A stretch of 64,000 nt of DNA from Ulota crispa (taxonomy: Eukaryota > Streptophyta > Bryopsida > Orthotrichales > Orthotrichaceae), in assembly GCA_963920765.1 (NCBI GenBank), contig OY987244.1:30236358-30300357 (forward strand). Reading direction: 5' to 3'. This document shows, one piece after another, positions 24,393-37,079 of the stretch; the first letter of the stretch is position 1; every line of letters starts with the position of its first letter. The position numbers and the translations under genes are program-made. The notes under the pieces are model-generated. The model had not been told where the DNA came from, made no database searches, and saw only the letters and a program-made list of their open reading frames with translations.

Positions 24393-25315
24393 ATGGAGAC
24401 AACTAACAATATTCAAATAGTTATTGATCCTGCTTCATCTGAAGAAATTCCGAGTGAGGATAAACCTGAGCTTAAGGTTTCAGAGAGCCCCAAAAGTAGT
24501 GAAACTCCCATTTGCAGGTAAAAACATCACATATTTTGCCACGTACTTGAAATATCCAAACCAGATGACCTTGAATATAGTTGGAATTTATGTTGCATTT
24601 TTTAGGTTTCTAGCACCAAAAAACTAATCTCCAGTTTGAAATTCAGAATTTCAGTGTCATGAAAGAATTTTTTATAAAAAATAATTAATTAATCAATATA
24701 TATTTTATTTGAAAATTTGGAAAAAAACAATAGTTGCAAAAAGTCATATAAAACATCTGTTTTGTGTTTTGAGTTTTTCTTTTTTCCTTTTTTTTTTTTG
24801 GGAAAGGTAGTTTTAAAGGTTTTTTTTCATTGTGGTAAACAACAAGATTTGCATGGAGCAACAATTGGAAGACTCAAATCCTATATTGTCACTAGGGTGT
24901 TGTTGTAACAAAGATCTTGGTCATGCTCATAAAATGTGCATCATCAAATGGTTTGGTCAAAAACGTCTTCTTTCTATTATAAAAGATGATGGCTTACCCA
25001 ATGAAAGTTGTGAAATTTGCAAGTAAGTGTTGACATATTTTTTGAATGTCTAAGCTAGCATTAAATGTTTTGAAATTCAAAAAAAGCATACACCAAGTTT
25101 TGTCACCTTTTTGAAGTTTTTGATATTTATGAGAAAAAATAGACATGTTCTTGTATTTTGATGAGTATTATGCAATCACTCAATTGTGGCATGGCTTTTG
25201 TAGGGCAAGTTTATCCAATCCTATCTTGTTGATGATCAAGAGAGAAACAAAAATTCATAGAATACAACTCATTCCAAATGAAATAATAGATATTGTATGG
25301 GCACTCTCAATCTAA
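24393..25315 (+). CDS. RINGv (RING-CH, C4HC3) E3 ubiquitin ligase-like protein; one junction out of frame
   Basis: Exon A 24393-24517 (METTNNIQIV..., acidic/Ser-rich, ends SETPIC plus AG). Exon B is about 24847-25022, reading ICMEQQLEDSN, ILSLGCCCNKD, HAHKMCIIKWFGQ and ESCEIC. Exon C 25204-25315 (ASLSNPILLM... to WALSI, stop). The B-C intron is canonical (AA|GTAAGT...TAG|G) and in phase. Cysteines C-x2-C, C-x-C, His, C, C-x2-C give the complete RINGv zinc signature, and KWF after the His is typical of plant members. RINGv domains recruit E2 enzymes, often at membranes; no membrane segment is visible here. The A-B join is off by one base. An in-frame CRIC needs a GT-AA or TA-AG intron, so this may be a young pseudogene or use a non-canonical splice site. 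An acceptor-like CAG before the ATG (24374) suggests a 5' UTR intron. Confidence 0.62.
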
Positions 25316-26122
25316 GTTGGACACATACCTTTCATCATTTAGTTCAAGTGTTTAACAAATGTGAATCAATCAATGTAAAAAATATGATAATTGTGTAGGA
25401 TACTCTAGAATGTCATTTAGGAACACTTGCAATAAGGTAATAATAGTATGATAATTCTAGTATATGTCACTTTAGATAAGGTTATAATAGAGAGGTTTGC
25501 ATGTGTTTAATTTTGATTTGTTTTTTGATTGGATGACTAATGATGACTTCTTATTGTGTTGTATAGATTGTAAATGCAAATGGAACAAGACAATCCTTGC
25601 AACAAAACATATTTTATCCTCTCTCCAACTATAGAGGTTTTGCATGCGAGTTTGCATGCTTGAAATTAATAGGTTTCATAGCTTTGTTCATAATTATAGG
25701 CTTCGTAATGATTTTCCGGGTAATGTTAATCTCACTTTTGAGCAAGAGGCATAGATAAGGTTGTTGGAGAATGATGACTATACTTGTGTAGTCTATGCAC
25801 ACACAATATTTACAATTGTGCTAGCAAACAATTGCAATCAATAGCACTTAGTGTAATGGAGTGAAGAAAACAAAGGTTTGTGAATTGTTCATATCAACTT
25901 TTGTATATAGCATACATCTCTAATTTGGGGTTGATCATTATTTGATATTTTACACTTTGTTGCATTGTTGAAAGTAATCAATGTTGAAATCACTATACAT
26001 ACTTTTTTAAATTATATGGCCTACTTTTTAAGCTTTGCTTATGTTGAAAATCAACTTAGAAATAGAACTCTCATGCGTAGTATTATACACGTCTAGTTAT
26101 CTTGAAATGATTTTTAGTTGTT
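25316..26122. other. AT-rich, no gene
   Basis: Probable 3' region of the RINGv gene followed by featureless AT-rich DNA. Confidence 0.4.
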
Positions 26123-26126
26123 TTAA

Positions 26127-27050
26127 CCCCTAAAGCACTAAGCTCAAATTTTCACCAAAACTTCTCCAAAACTGCCATTTCTAGTACAAGTATCAAATTT
26201 TAGAAAGAATTTTTTTGACAAATGTAACCATAAGATCTTGTACTAAACTGGTATAAAAAGATGTGAAAAAAAAATCAAGAGTTCTCACCCTGTAAGTTGT
26301 TAGATATTTAAGTTTGAATTAACAAAAAGTCATTTTTTGTCTTTGCAAAAATCCAGGCAGCTACACTTCACAAGGTCATATTTGTATGAAAAAAACTCCA
26401 AAATGGTTGTGACTTTTTGGATTTATTCTTCAAAGCAAGTTAAGTACACACTTGAAAATGTTCAAATCATTTGGAATTGCAAAACACATGGAAAAACAAT
26501 AGTAAGTAATAAGAAGTAGAGAATGATTCAAACCACTTAATTGTTACAAACTGAATTATGGAAATGAAAATTCCAATCCCAATGGTTATAACGTTGTGAT
26601 AAATAATCTACATCCTTTGGTTTTGTTTTGTTTTCTAAAACATTGAAAATTGAGTAAGTTAACGAACTTCAAAGTTTATTTTAGAGTAGAGAACCCATAA
26701 TTGTCCGCAAACAAAATCTCCTCATAACTTTCATCTCATTGCTAAAAATGGAATGATTCAGAGCTTTCTATGTATATTTAAATCTGAAGAACCGGTTTCA
26801 AAAAAACAAATCCTAAAAATGTAATTTTTAAGGAATTCTTTTGACGGCCCGTCAAGCAAAGAAAACAACATATCATGCAATAACTTTTGAATCATGAAGT
26901 CAAAAGTTATGAAAATTGTTGAGCCTTAAAGCTACTCCTTGAACACACCATGTGTGAAAATTTCAAAGAAAAAAAAGGTGAAAATCCTATTGATATTGAG
27001 CTGCCCAAAATTGCTATGTAGCCAAAAAAGGGTGTTGAGGGCTTTAGGGG
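26127..27050. mobile_element. Element C, 924 bp, TTAA-flanked
   Basis: TTAA at 26123-26126 and 27051-27054; ends CCCCTAAAGC and GCTTTAGGGG are perfect inverted repeats. Interior TCATAACTTTCATCTCATT and GGGCAG-like block are shared with the other C copies. No transposase. Confidence 0.85.
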
Positions 27051-27054
27051 TTAA

Positions 27055-29075
27055 AAATAAAATGAAGCCAAGTATTATAAAATGAACCTTCAAGAATCAA
27101 GATAAATTGTCTAATCCATCAACTTCAAAATAAAATTACTCCACTATTTTGACTTCAAATATTACTCATTTTGTTTTCAATACTATAGTATGGTAGTGAA
27201 AGGCCTCGTGAAAGGGACAAGGTAATTTATTAATTTCTTTAATTTTGATAAACAAGAGTAAATTTACATATAAGTCTCATTTTGATTTTCTTAGTTCATT
27301 TAGTTTTTCAAAACCAAAAAATATAAAAGATAAATAATTTGCTAAAACAAATGTCCTTCAAAATCAACATTTTTGAATTTGATTTCAAGATTGTTTAGCA
27401 ATTACGTCTTTTCTTTCATGAAGTACTTTTCCTTTGTTTACTTTCCAGAAAGACTCTATATTTTTGTTTCTAAACTTTAATATCAAATTTCTAATTCAAG
27501 GGATTTCACCTTCAGACAGTCATAAAACTTGTGGTCCTTATGCAAATTTTTAGTACTGAAATTGAAATTCTACACATATAGTTTAGTTGGGCACCAACAT
27601 TATTCTGTATCCTGTAAACTAATTATATGTACTTTCTATCCATGCATTCATTTTGTGCAAGAGCACTAAGCTTTCCATACGTGAGATAGAAATGTCAAGA
27701 CCCTCTGATTAACTTTCCAAGGACAAGAAAAGATTTAAAAATCCATTAATTACACCAAAAATTATCATTTTTAAGTCTTTTAAATTGTCAAAAAAAAAAG
27801 CGAGTAAAATATTGGCGTATCAAATATGGAAATTTAACATTGTAATTTGTTGAAAACATATTCATTGTCTTCTTGGTATTGTTACTCAAATGCTAGCAAC
27901 TAGTTTATATCCACTATTGTTAATCCCTCGCGGGTGCAGTGAGAGGTAGCAGTAGAAATTACATGTGCGCAAATGATAGGGTGCCTAAAAAACATTTGAG
28001 AAAAAATTTATAATTTGGTTTTTTATACTATAGGGTACAAAAACATCATGAGATGTCTTCAAACTACTATAGCGTATAAAAAAATAGGTCCAATTAGAAA
28101 AAAATTAAACTTAAGATACCCCTTTTTATTCTTTATTTTGGCTAAAAGTTGTAAATCTTGCTGCCTTGTGTGTGGCATATTCAAAGTGTTCAATAATTTT
28201 ATAGACTTTACTAATTTCTACAATAGACTTTGGATGGCTTTAGGTGGTTGTCATTTAATCTTGGAAATTGGCAGTTCCTACTCCAAGCCCTCTGTTTGTT
28301 GTTTGTTGTTCAAGGTTCAAGGTCCAACTTGGGATTTTGGAATTGCTCACTCTATCTTTTCCACTGTCTCCATTTTTTGGCAGCTATTCAAAATCTATTT
28401 CTTGCATACTATTTGACATACGCTAAAGACATCTACAACACCTTGAAGCAAACACAAGTACCGCATGTTTTTGCCAATTAAAGAGTTTGCATAATATAAA
28501 TTATATTTGACAATTTCTTGTTGTGCACCACAATTTAGTGAAGTATATTATTTTGCATATTGTAAAGACATGTACAGTACATTGAATCAAACAATGTAGG
28601 TTAAAGTAAAGTTAATATCAAAAATTGATCTCTATATCATTCATATTAATCATGTAAAAAGGACCTAAACCTAAAGTTCAATTTATATGATATTCAATAA
28701 TATGATACCTTCCTAGTAATAGAGCATCATTGACAATTTTTATGGAAGGTACAATAGTAGTATTGAGTACACTTTTTTGTAAAGGTATAGTTGAAACTTG
28801 AATATAGTCATTAGTAGGGGAAAAAAAGTTTGAAAGAAGTTTAATGTCTAAAAAAAATTGTAGTAGAATTTTTTTTTTTTAATCTAATTTACCATATCAT
28901 TTATTCAAATCAATTCAAAATTATAAATAATGCAAGCCCCTTCTTTAATAATGCAAAGTAGAAAATTACATAATGATAGGGTGTTTAAAAAATAAATAAA
29001 AAACTAATACCCCCTAAAAAATACTTGGTGTTTGCACCTATCTCCTTATTTTTTTACACACTGACCCCCCCAAGG
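27055..29075. other. AT-rich intergenic, no supported gene
   Basis: A 133-codon plus frame at 28015-28416 overlaps another frame at 28230-28481. Both are hydrophobic, low-complexity and unrecognised. TTAATCCCTC near 27919 resembles an element end. Confidence 0.4.
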
Positions 29076-29079
29076 TTAA

Positions 29080-29152
29080 TCCCTCACCACCCAAGGAGAC
29101 AAAACACATCCTTTCTTCTTATGTATTTTGAGATGCACTAGGCAATGAGGGG
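29080..29152. mobile_element. Tiny TTAA-flanked element, 73 bp
   Basis: TTAA at 29076-29079 and 29153-29156; ends TCCCTCACC and AATGAGGGG. Confidence 0.6.
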
Positions 29153-29156
29153 TTAA

Positions 29157-29243
29157 CCCTTGAGCGCCTAGATTTTCAAAACAAGACAGGATCGCGGACT
29201 GTTTTGGTTGTGGACCGTTTTGGTCTGCTTAGGCGCTCAAGGG
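29157..29243. mobile_element. Tiny TTAA-flanked element, 87 bp, sharing a TTAA with its neighbour
   Basis: TTAA at 29153-29156 and 29244-29247; ends CCCTTGAGCGCCTA and TAGGCGCTCAAGGG, a near-perfect 14-bp inverted repeat. Confidence 0.75.
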
Positions 29244-29508
29244 TTAAGTCCACATAGCTACGTATTAGTTTCTCATTAAAAACAACTATTGTAACATAAG
29301 AAGGCTACAAAAGATATTGCTTGATCAACTAATTTCAAGATAATTTGATTTCAACAATCAAAAAGATTCTTTTAATAGTTATTGAATTTCCTATGTAAGT
29401 TATAAACATATGAATGTGTTATATATAAGCTTGATGGTAAATGGTCCTAACAATTTTTTTGCTTGAAGGTGGCTTCTATTGTTGAGGTTCATCCTAACTT
29501 TTTTAAGG

Positions 29509-29980
29509 TCTTGATACTACCACCCCCTTTTTTGATATTGCCACCCCCTTTTTGATATTGCCACCCCCCTTTTTGACATTGCCACCCCCCTTTTTTGATA
29601 TTGCCACCCCCCTTCCTGATACTGCCACCCCCCTCTTCTCTAGCATTGTTCAATTCTTAGTTGTTTTTGGGGACAATCAAAAAAATATATAGAACTAAAT
29701 ATATATCAAACCAAGTGATTTTTTGTTGGTGTTTTTCGTAATGATAAACTGTAGTCAAATTTTTTGATAAGAAAAGATAATAGAGTGTTTTCTTTTCTTA
29801 TCAAAAAATTTGATTGTAGTTTATCATTTTGAAAAACACCAACAAAAAATTAGTTGGTTTGATGTGTATTTAATTCTAAATAAATAAATAGTCCCCAAAA
29901 ATGACTAACAATTGAACAATGTTGTAAAAGAGGGGGGTGGCATAATCAAAAAGGGGGGTGGCAATATCAAGACCATTTTT
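29509..29980. mobile_element. Foldback element with minisatellite ends
   Basis: The left end is about six tandem units like GATATTGCCACCCCCCTTTT. The right end carries about two inverted units (GGGGGGTGGCAATATC). The inner arms pair too: AACACCAACAAAAAATTAG near 29838 with its inverse near 29725, and TTTTTTGATAAGAAAAGATA near 29762 with its inverse about 30 bases on. No coding. Confidence 0.8.
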
Positions 29981-30538
29981 TTAATGTACTTGTTACTAAC
30001 ATTTCAAAGTAGAGATGTGTCACACTCTTGGTCCTTGCATTTTAGTCTTGAGCCTCCTAATGTCATGTACTTAGTTTTATTTGTTGATTCATCACATGCC
30101 ATGACTTTTTAATATTGCACGTGGCAAACATAATTAATTTTAGTTCCTATTCTAATCCTTGTTCTAAGCTCATTCTAGAATTAGTAGCAATCCATTTCCA
30201 CAATATAATTAGGCATGTAACTTGAGGATATGGCAACAAACTTCCATTGATTTCAAATTCCTATTAATGGCCTCATCACTAGCATTAGTAGTCCTTCCAT
30301 GATGCTCAACTCTCAACTAGGTCCTTTTAATATTCACATAGGAACTCATTTGTTATTATTTGCTCAAACAAATTATGATTCCTTGAAACTTGATAATAGT
30401 TGCTTAACATAAGACAAATACCACCCTATTAATGTCAAAGAAGTGCACAAGAGCACTTCACAATACAATGAATATGACAATAAGATTTCAATTCCAAAAT
30501 CAATATTCATAAGTGGATAGTTGCAAGAATGACTTGCC

Positions 30539-31260
30539 AATTTTGTTTCAAACACCATTAAAATTGGTAGTACTAGGTAGTACTATGAGCTTTTGAAATA
30601 AAATTTTAAAAAATGAAATAAAATATGGAAAATTTGTAAAGCACTTAAAATAGCATACTTGTGAAAATTCAAAACAAGAAAAAATTTATTCTAAAAGTTA
30701 TGCACAAAAATAGAGGGACAGAAATTACCAATAAAAAGTCAATTTCCTTTCTGCTTTTTAGAAAATAGTAAAAGAAATCAATAAAATAAAATAAAAAATG
30801 GACATTTTTGATCTCTCTCATTAGATTGAACTAATGCAAGCGCTTTTTGGAGGAAGGTTTTTGTCTTTCACCAATGGAGGGAGAAAGGATGCCCACTTTG
30901 AGACAATGTGCATGGAAGAGTTTTTTGAGTTTTGTAAAACCGATCTTTACATCCATGTAATGCTTCCTAATGGACAACTTCCTTGATTTGTGGCATGAGA
31001 TTTGCTTTTTTCAATCAAAAATAGTACTAAAAACCACCAAAACTGCCAAGGTAGACATGCAATTGGGGTCCACTTAAAAATAGAAATATAATTTTTTTTA
31101 AATAAAAAAATAAAAGAATGTCAAAAACTTTCATGTTCACCTTACTCTGAAATTTTAAGTCAAAATGACTAAATTTGCAAAAGATAGGACCCAAAAACCA
31201 CCTGCAAGAGGTGAAAGGGATAGAAAGCAGGATTGGTCATTCTTGCAATCACCCAAATCA
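30539..31260. repeat. Dispersed repeat H, copy 1
   Basis: Starts TTTTGTTTCAAACACC, includes AGTACTATGAGCTTTTGAAA and TTATGCACAAAAATAGAGGGA, ends near CAAGAGGTGAAAGGGA. It matches about 44017-44700 colinearly. Class unknown; no terminal repeats seen. Confidence 0.75.
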
Positions 31261-31644
31261 TCTACATCCACCATGGCTCTATGTGGACATGCTAAGGGAG
31301 TCACCTCTTCTCAATTTCTCATATTACTCTTGGTAAAGTTTAATAGCTCTTCTTCTCTTGGTATTTAAATAAGATTAAAGAAATTTTGACACTGAAAATC
31401 ACCCACTTGTCTCCCATTGCAAGGCAATGACACCTCCAAAACAATCCTCAGCTTTCATTTATTATTAAATTTTAAACTAGGAGCTTCATTGAAGCAAAAA
31501 TGTCATTTTTGTAATTCACTTTTTCATTAGATTTCAATGCACTATTCATTTGTATATTTTTAATAAGCTGTTGCACAAGTCATGACCTCCTAAAACTTGG
31601 ATTGTGTAAGAAGGAAATTTGTTTTAGACTGTCTCATCTTTGCT

Positions 31645-31804
31645 TAGCCGTAATCTTTAGCTCATACTCCCTCTGTCCCGTTATAAACCTCCAAAAAGCT
31701 TCTCGATGAGGGATTAACTGTAATTAGCCGTAATCTTTAGCTCATACTCCCTCTGTCCCGTTATAAACCTCCAAAAAGCTTCTCGATGAGGGATTAACTG
31801 TATT
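31645..31804. repeat. Exact 80-bp tandem duplication over a Stowaway-like end
   Basis: Units 31645-31724 and 31725-31804 start TAGCCGTAATCTTTAGCTCA and are identical apart from the final bases. The unit spans host flank plus the element's left end. Confidence 0.93.
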
Positions 31805-32328
31805 TTTAGTCATTATGTTAGTGACAAATGCATTCTAGAATCAATATCCCGCCTAACAAATATCTGTAAAATCTCAAGTTTTTATGTTGCCTTTTAGACA
31901 CCCAAATTCCATGTAAAAAGTACCATTTTTGTGCATTGTTTGTGAAAAATGCCGGCTCCTCATTGTTTTAGTTTTTGTAATGATGACACATGCATTCTAG
32001 AATCAATATACCATTTACCAAATGTGTGCAAAATCTCCAGCTTTGATGTTGCCGTTTGGTCACCCAAATTCCATGCAAAAAGTACTATATCTATACATGT
32101 TGCTAGCTCCTCATTATAAATGATTTAAGGATTAGTACCAACAATGGTACCTCATATGGGCAAGGCCAATCTTGTCAGGAGAGGAATGCTCTCTAATTGC
32201 TTAAGTTGCCCCCATGAGATCATTGGACATGACAAACGCTTTCTCAACAATTGAAATTAGCAAAAGGGAGCTTTTTAGTGGGACAAGAACTATGCTTGAT
32301 TTGGAGGTTTATATTGGGACAAAGGGAG
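31747..32328. mobile_element. Stowaway-like element, uninterrupted copy
   Basis: TA at 31745-31746 and 32329-32330; ends CTCCCTCTGTCCCGTTATAA and its inverse TTATATTGGGACAAAGGGAG. Two internal repeats of about 170 bp share CATTCTAGAATCAATA. A second copy of the left end starts at 31667. Confidence 0.87.
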
Positions 32329-32396
32329 TAATTGTTTTCTTCTTGATCCTTAATTATACAAGATTCTTATGCTTTTAGATTTGTGACTACACTTAA

Positions 32397-32635
32397 CCCC
32401 TAAAGGATGTTGCCTACCAAATCTATTGTTTGTATTTGTACAAGAATCATTTAGTACTTAAAGAAATGACTATATGACAAATGTTAAAAATTCCCCAAAA
32501 AATCCTAGTTAACAAGTAGTGTATCTATGACTTGCTTTGAAACTTACAACTCCAATAAGGTTCATGTGCTATCCAAATACCCCATCCGTATACAACTTGG
32601 GAGTCCGTATACAAAACAACAACATCTTTTAGGGG
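32397..32635. mobile_element. TTAA-flanked miniature element, 239 bp
   Basis: TTAA at 32393-32396 and 32636-32639; ends CCCCTAAAGGATGTTG and CAACATCTTTTAGGGG match at 15 of 16 positions. Confidence 0.85.
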
Positions 32636-33488
32636 TTAAACATGTTGTGTTTATGACAAAATTTGTCCTATTTATGGCAATGTTTGTTTCTCAACCCTAT
32701 CACAATCCTCAAGTGAGCAACCAAAATAGTGGCAACTTCGATAAGCTATAACTTGTGATTCACAACTTAAATCCTCACCTTTTGTGGATCCATACACTTA
32801 CGATTTTATTAACTTACAACAACATCAAGCTTGCCATCCTTTTTGTTCTATGCTCCTGAGAGTTTAGTGCTCAAAACTTCTTCCAATCTTTGTACCGAGT
32901 CTTTCACAAGGCTAGAGAAGTCATTTCTAATGTCTTTATTCTTCAGGCTACCTTATCATGGGCAAATTCAATTTGGAAAAAATGTCACGTGGCAATTTAA
33001 GAGCAATACAGTCCACTTTGGAATTTTGTAACTAATTCAAAATTAATTTGGAAACGTTATAAGAAAGTGGATTAAATATGGATTTTACTTATCTTTCAAA
33101 GAAATTATTCAAAAATAATTTTGAATTCAAAAAGCCCTCTTCAAACCTAGTTACGATAACTAAAAAGAAATGCCATGTAAAACTATTTAAATTACGAAAA
33201 ATGTCTAAACAATTTTAATTATTTCTCGTTAAATCTTGTAGAAACCTTTCACTATCATTTTCAACTCAAGTTTTGTATGAGTTGGCAAACTCCTTGGCAT
33301 TTATATGGTAAAACAGTGTGCCAAGTTCAATACATACCAAGGATGTAATGAAATAAGAAATTTAGGTTCCCAAGCCAGCAATCAAATGACATTGGATAAT
33401 TCAAACCAATGTAAATTTTAGTTCTAAGGTAATGAACTAGTAAGTAAATAATTACAGAGAAAATAAAGCAAAAAGCTTTTGGAGTTAA

Positions 33489-34024
33489 CCCCTAAAGGCC
33501 CAAGGGGTAAGGGCAAAACACATACGTGTTATAAAATGGTACTTTTTGTAACTTTGATGAAGTTTGCTTCAAAAGAGAAAATAAGAATCATAATTTTTGG
33601 TAATTACCCATATGGTCAAACGTTCCAAAAAAGTTTTGAATTTTTATGTAATGAATTTAGAAGCATTTATCATTTAATATTCACCAAAATTACAAATTTT
33701 ACTCATAGATTTCAAAATTTGGTATGATTGGTTAAAAATAAACAATCTATCCTAAACTTCAAAAATAAAATTTTTTGAAAGGAGAGAACATCATTATTTT
33801 CCCAAAATAGTAAATTTTACAACACCAACACATATTGAAGTGTTTGTTTTTGAAAAATTATCCTTGGTGGAGTTTAACTTGGATTGACATGATTCAAGTT
33901 AAGTTGAAAGTAGACTTGATTTTCTATTACAAAAGGAAATGTTTTTTTGAAAAAAAATTCATCTCAGGCAGCCTGAAAAAAACGGGCAGCAACCCAAAAA
34001 TGGATGATTGGGCGCTTAGGAGGA
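33489..34024. mobile_element. Possible TTAA-type element, right end degraded
   Basis: Left TTAA|CCCCTAAAGGCCC at 33485. A weak right end (GGCGCTTAGGAGGA...) and a GGCAGCC-type block near 33968 recall element C. Confidence 0.4.
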
Positions 34025-34225
34025 CGTAACTTATGACCATAACAAAGAAGTGCATTTGTCAAAAAAGAGGATAATTTCTAGAGGAAGAATCCAAAAAAGC
34101 CCACAAATCTTGTTCATGCTAGTGCTTACAAAGTCACTTTATGGATAATCCACCATATCCAAAGACAAGCATAATGCATAAATTTTGCAAAAAGCTAACT
34201 ATTATAAAAAATAAAAATAAAAATA

Positions 34226-34249
34226 TATTATTATTATTATTATTATTTA
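34226..34249. repeat. (TTA)n microsatellite
   Basis: Seven or so ATT/TTA units in a row. Confidence 0.85.
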
Positions 34250-34351
34250 TTGATGTCATATTTATCTAGTTATGAACTGTGCAAAATTCAAATTTAACAA
34301 TCTTGCGAGGTATAGAGAAATTCAAAAAAATACATAATTGTTACCACTATT

Positions 34352-34592
34352 ACGGTAATGTGCTCCAATTAGGTGTGGTGTTTTAATTAGGTGCACTTTT
34401 AGGAATGGTAGAGAGTCCTTCAAATATCTATTATTGTCATTGATGAGTTAGGTGGGCTTAGCAAGTTAACCTAATTTGCTAAACCCACCTAACTCATTAA
34501 TGACAATAATAGATATTTGAAGGAACAATGTTAGCCATTCCTAAAAGTGCACTAAATTAGAACATTGCACCCAATTAGAGTACATTACCTTA
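34352..34592. mobile_element. Foldback MITE, about 240 bp
   Basis: Arms pair across the whole length: ACGGTAATGTGCTCCAATTA with its imperfect inverse at the right end, and ATATCTATTATTGTCATT with ATGACAATAATAGATAT. Loop near 34460. Confidence 0.85.
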
Positions 34593-37079
34593 CATGGTAG
34601 TTTTCATTTGAAGCGTGCTTGAATTGTGGCTCTGACACTTTTATTTATTGCTATGATGGTTGGTAAAGCCCTAATTTATTTGCCATTAATTCTCTAAAGT
34701 CTAAACTACTGACTTGCCCATGATGTTGTGGTAAAGATGCCTAGAGCATCCCATGTTGCAATGGCAAAGATGCTTGGAGCATTCATAAATTGCAATTATT
34801 TTTGGCATAGTTTTTAATTCCAAACCTTGTAACGCGTCCTCTTAAACTCAATCCAATGGACATGAGAATTATATAACGAGTTGATTCTCCATGAAAGGGC
34901 CGGGTTGAACCATATGGCGTGTCATTCCACTGACCAATGCGTGGACATGCTCTTAGTATGCGTGGAGAGATCCTGCAATTAAGGATAAATCAATGCTCAA
35001 ACCTTGATTTCTTTTCGGATGCCATTAAATGCAAAGATCTCTCGAAAAATTTAAACCTCCAAAATCCATGTTTACATGCGTAGCCCATATGTGGTTTAAC
35101 ACAAAAAATTGGAAAGAAATGATTTTTTTTTGCAAATATCATGCCTTTCCCTTTTAAATTTTTTTGTCAATATATAATTGCCATATCTGCAAAACATGGG
35201 TTTCATTTTCCTCAATAGCAAACTTTACACTTCCATTTTCATGAAATAGTTCATTTTTGCAAACCTTAAATAACATGCTATGTATCCTATACATGCTCAA
35301 TACCACACAAGTTTAATGATTGGACATGTCTAATGATCACGCAATTTATGTTTATTGAACAGTTCAAGAAGATTTTGAGCTCCAACTAAAATCTCACATT
35401 ATACATTTACAACCAATTTTTCAATCAACACACATTCATTTTTGTCTACATTTATCCACTGGTTATATTTTTATAAAACATGTCCCAATTTTCATAGGCA
35501 AATTCAAATTTCAACATTTTTTTTGCCAATTCATTAGTTGACTTTCTATCGTTTATTGGATTGCTCATACTTTAACAATTTAAACCCAAATTACACACCA
35601 ATAAACTAAAACATGTGCACTTACTTTTTTTAAGATATGACCAGTCATTGGTGTATTTGATATGTATCTGATTTTTAACATGTGCACAATATGTACCAAT
35701 AAGAAAGTCGTCAAAACACATTCACCCCAACTCCATTTGGTTGACATAACACCTTTTCCCTTGCAAATTGGTTTGTGACATGAAACTTTTAACAAGTCTA
35801 CCAACACCTTGTTTATAGGGTCAAGATGGAGAAGTTCTACTTTTTCATTTGCCAACAAATGTAAGTATTTAGAAACTTACCATCAAAAGATTGAATTTCA
35901 AAAATTTTGAATTCACATTTAAATCCACAAACCCTGCTAAAGGGATACAAAAAGGGACCAAGTAGAGCGTTTGATAGCTTTTTGCCATCCTATGATGTTG
36001 AGTACCTCAAAAAAAAATCAAATAGTTATAATTTAATAAAACCTTACAATGGTCCTATTGCAAAGAATTGGCCTCCCATTTTGGAGGAGCCAACTTTTAA
36101 GGTTTGAGTTTTGTCAAATTTTATTTTTTAACTCTTAAAATATGTTTTAAAAATTTAACCTTGACTCCTAATGTAAAGACTTTGAGTCTATTTTCAAAAA
36201 ATTAACCAATGGAGGACACCATTGGGAGTGTCAAACGGTAGAAACCAGCCTTGACTCTTAGCATAAAGCTGCCCTTAATTCTCTCATCAATTTGCATGAG
36301 AACAGGAAGAGTTTTAGCAAAGTTTAGTTTCCACCCTACCTTTGCACCCTTGCCTAGTACAAGTATTGATGCTGGGGCCACACATGCAAAAACAACCCAT
36401 TTGAAACAGATAAAGAAGTAACTTGTATTTTTGGAAAATTTGGGAACAATCATTTTTTCAAGATTTCCTATTTTTCAAGATTTCCTATATTGTTATGCTA
36501 AAAATAACCTCTCCACCATTCTAGGGCAAGAGGTTTGATACGCCGGTTTGAGATCACTCAAAACCGACGGTTTTTAATAGACCAAAATAATGAAATTTAA
36601 AATCAAAGAATCTATTAAATTGAACACCGCCCCCTGTTTTGTGAAAACGCTGGTTTATTTCTGTGTGGCCCGGCCTTGAAACAAGCCTTGTTATTAGCAT
36701 ACCCAACCCTTTCACAAAATAACTCAACAGTAATTGAACTGAAGCCCAAAAAACAAAGTACTGCAATTCAGATGAACCTTAATCCACAATATTTCACTTA
36801 AAAAATAAAATTTTGGCGTCTCTGTTATACACCAGAGATGTCTTAAAATCTGGACATATCCCGTGCCTGTTTCACTGCAAGAGTTCCCCAAGGAAGAACT
36901 TGTATAAACCGGGGGCTTAGACTCCCATCTACTCTGAATTAAAACTACACAGCAATTTGTTCATTTCTATTCACAACTTGAGAGCCATGGGATGTTGTGG
37001 GAAATTTTCCCGTATCCTAGAACTACAAAAAAAATCAAAGTAACAAATAATAATTAATTAACTATATTTAAACTCAGGG
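34593..37079. other. AT-rich intergenic, no supported gene
   Basis: Short open frames (35580-35858, 36202-36453, 36554-36766, minus) show no domain. A small hairpin (AAAACCG...CGGTTTT) lies near 36543-36575. Confidence 0.4.

Noticed and set aside
28015-28481. 133- and 83-codon hydrophobic frames
   Set aside because: Mutually overlapping, AT-rich, no recognised membrane family.
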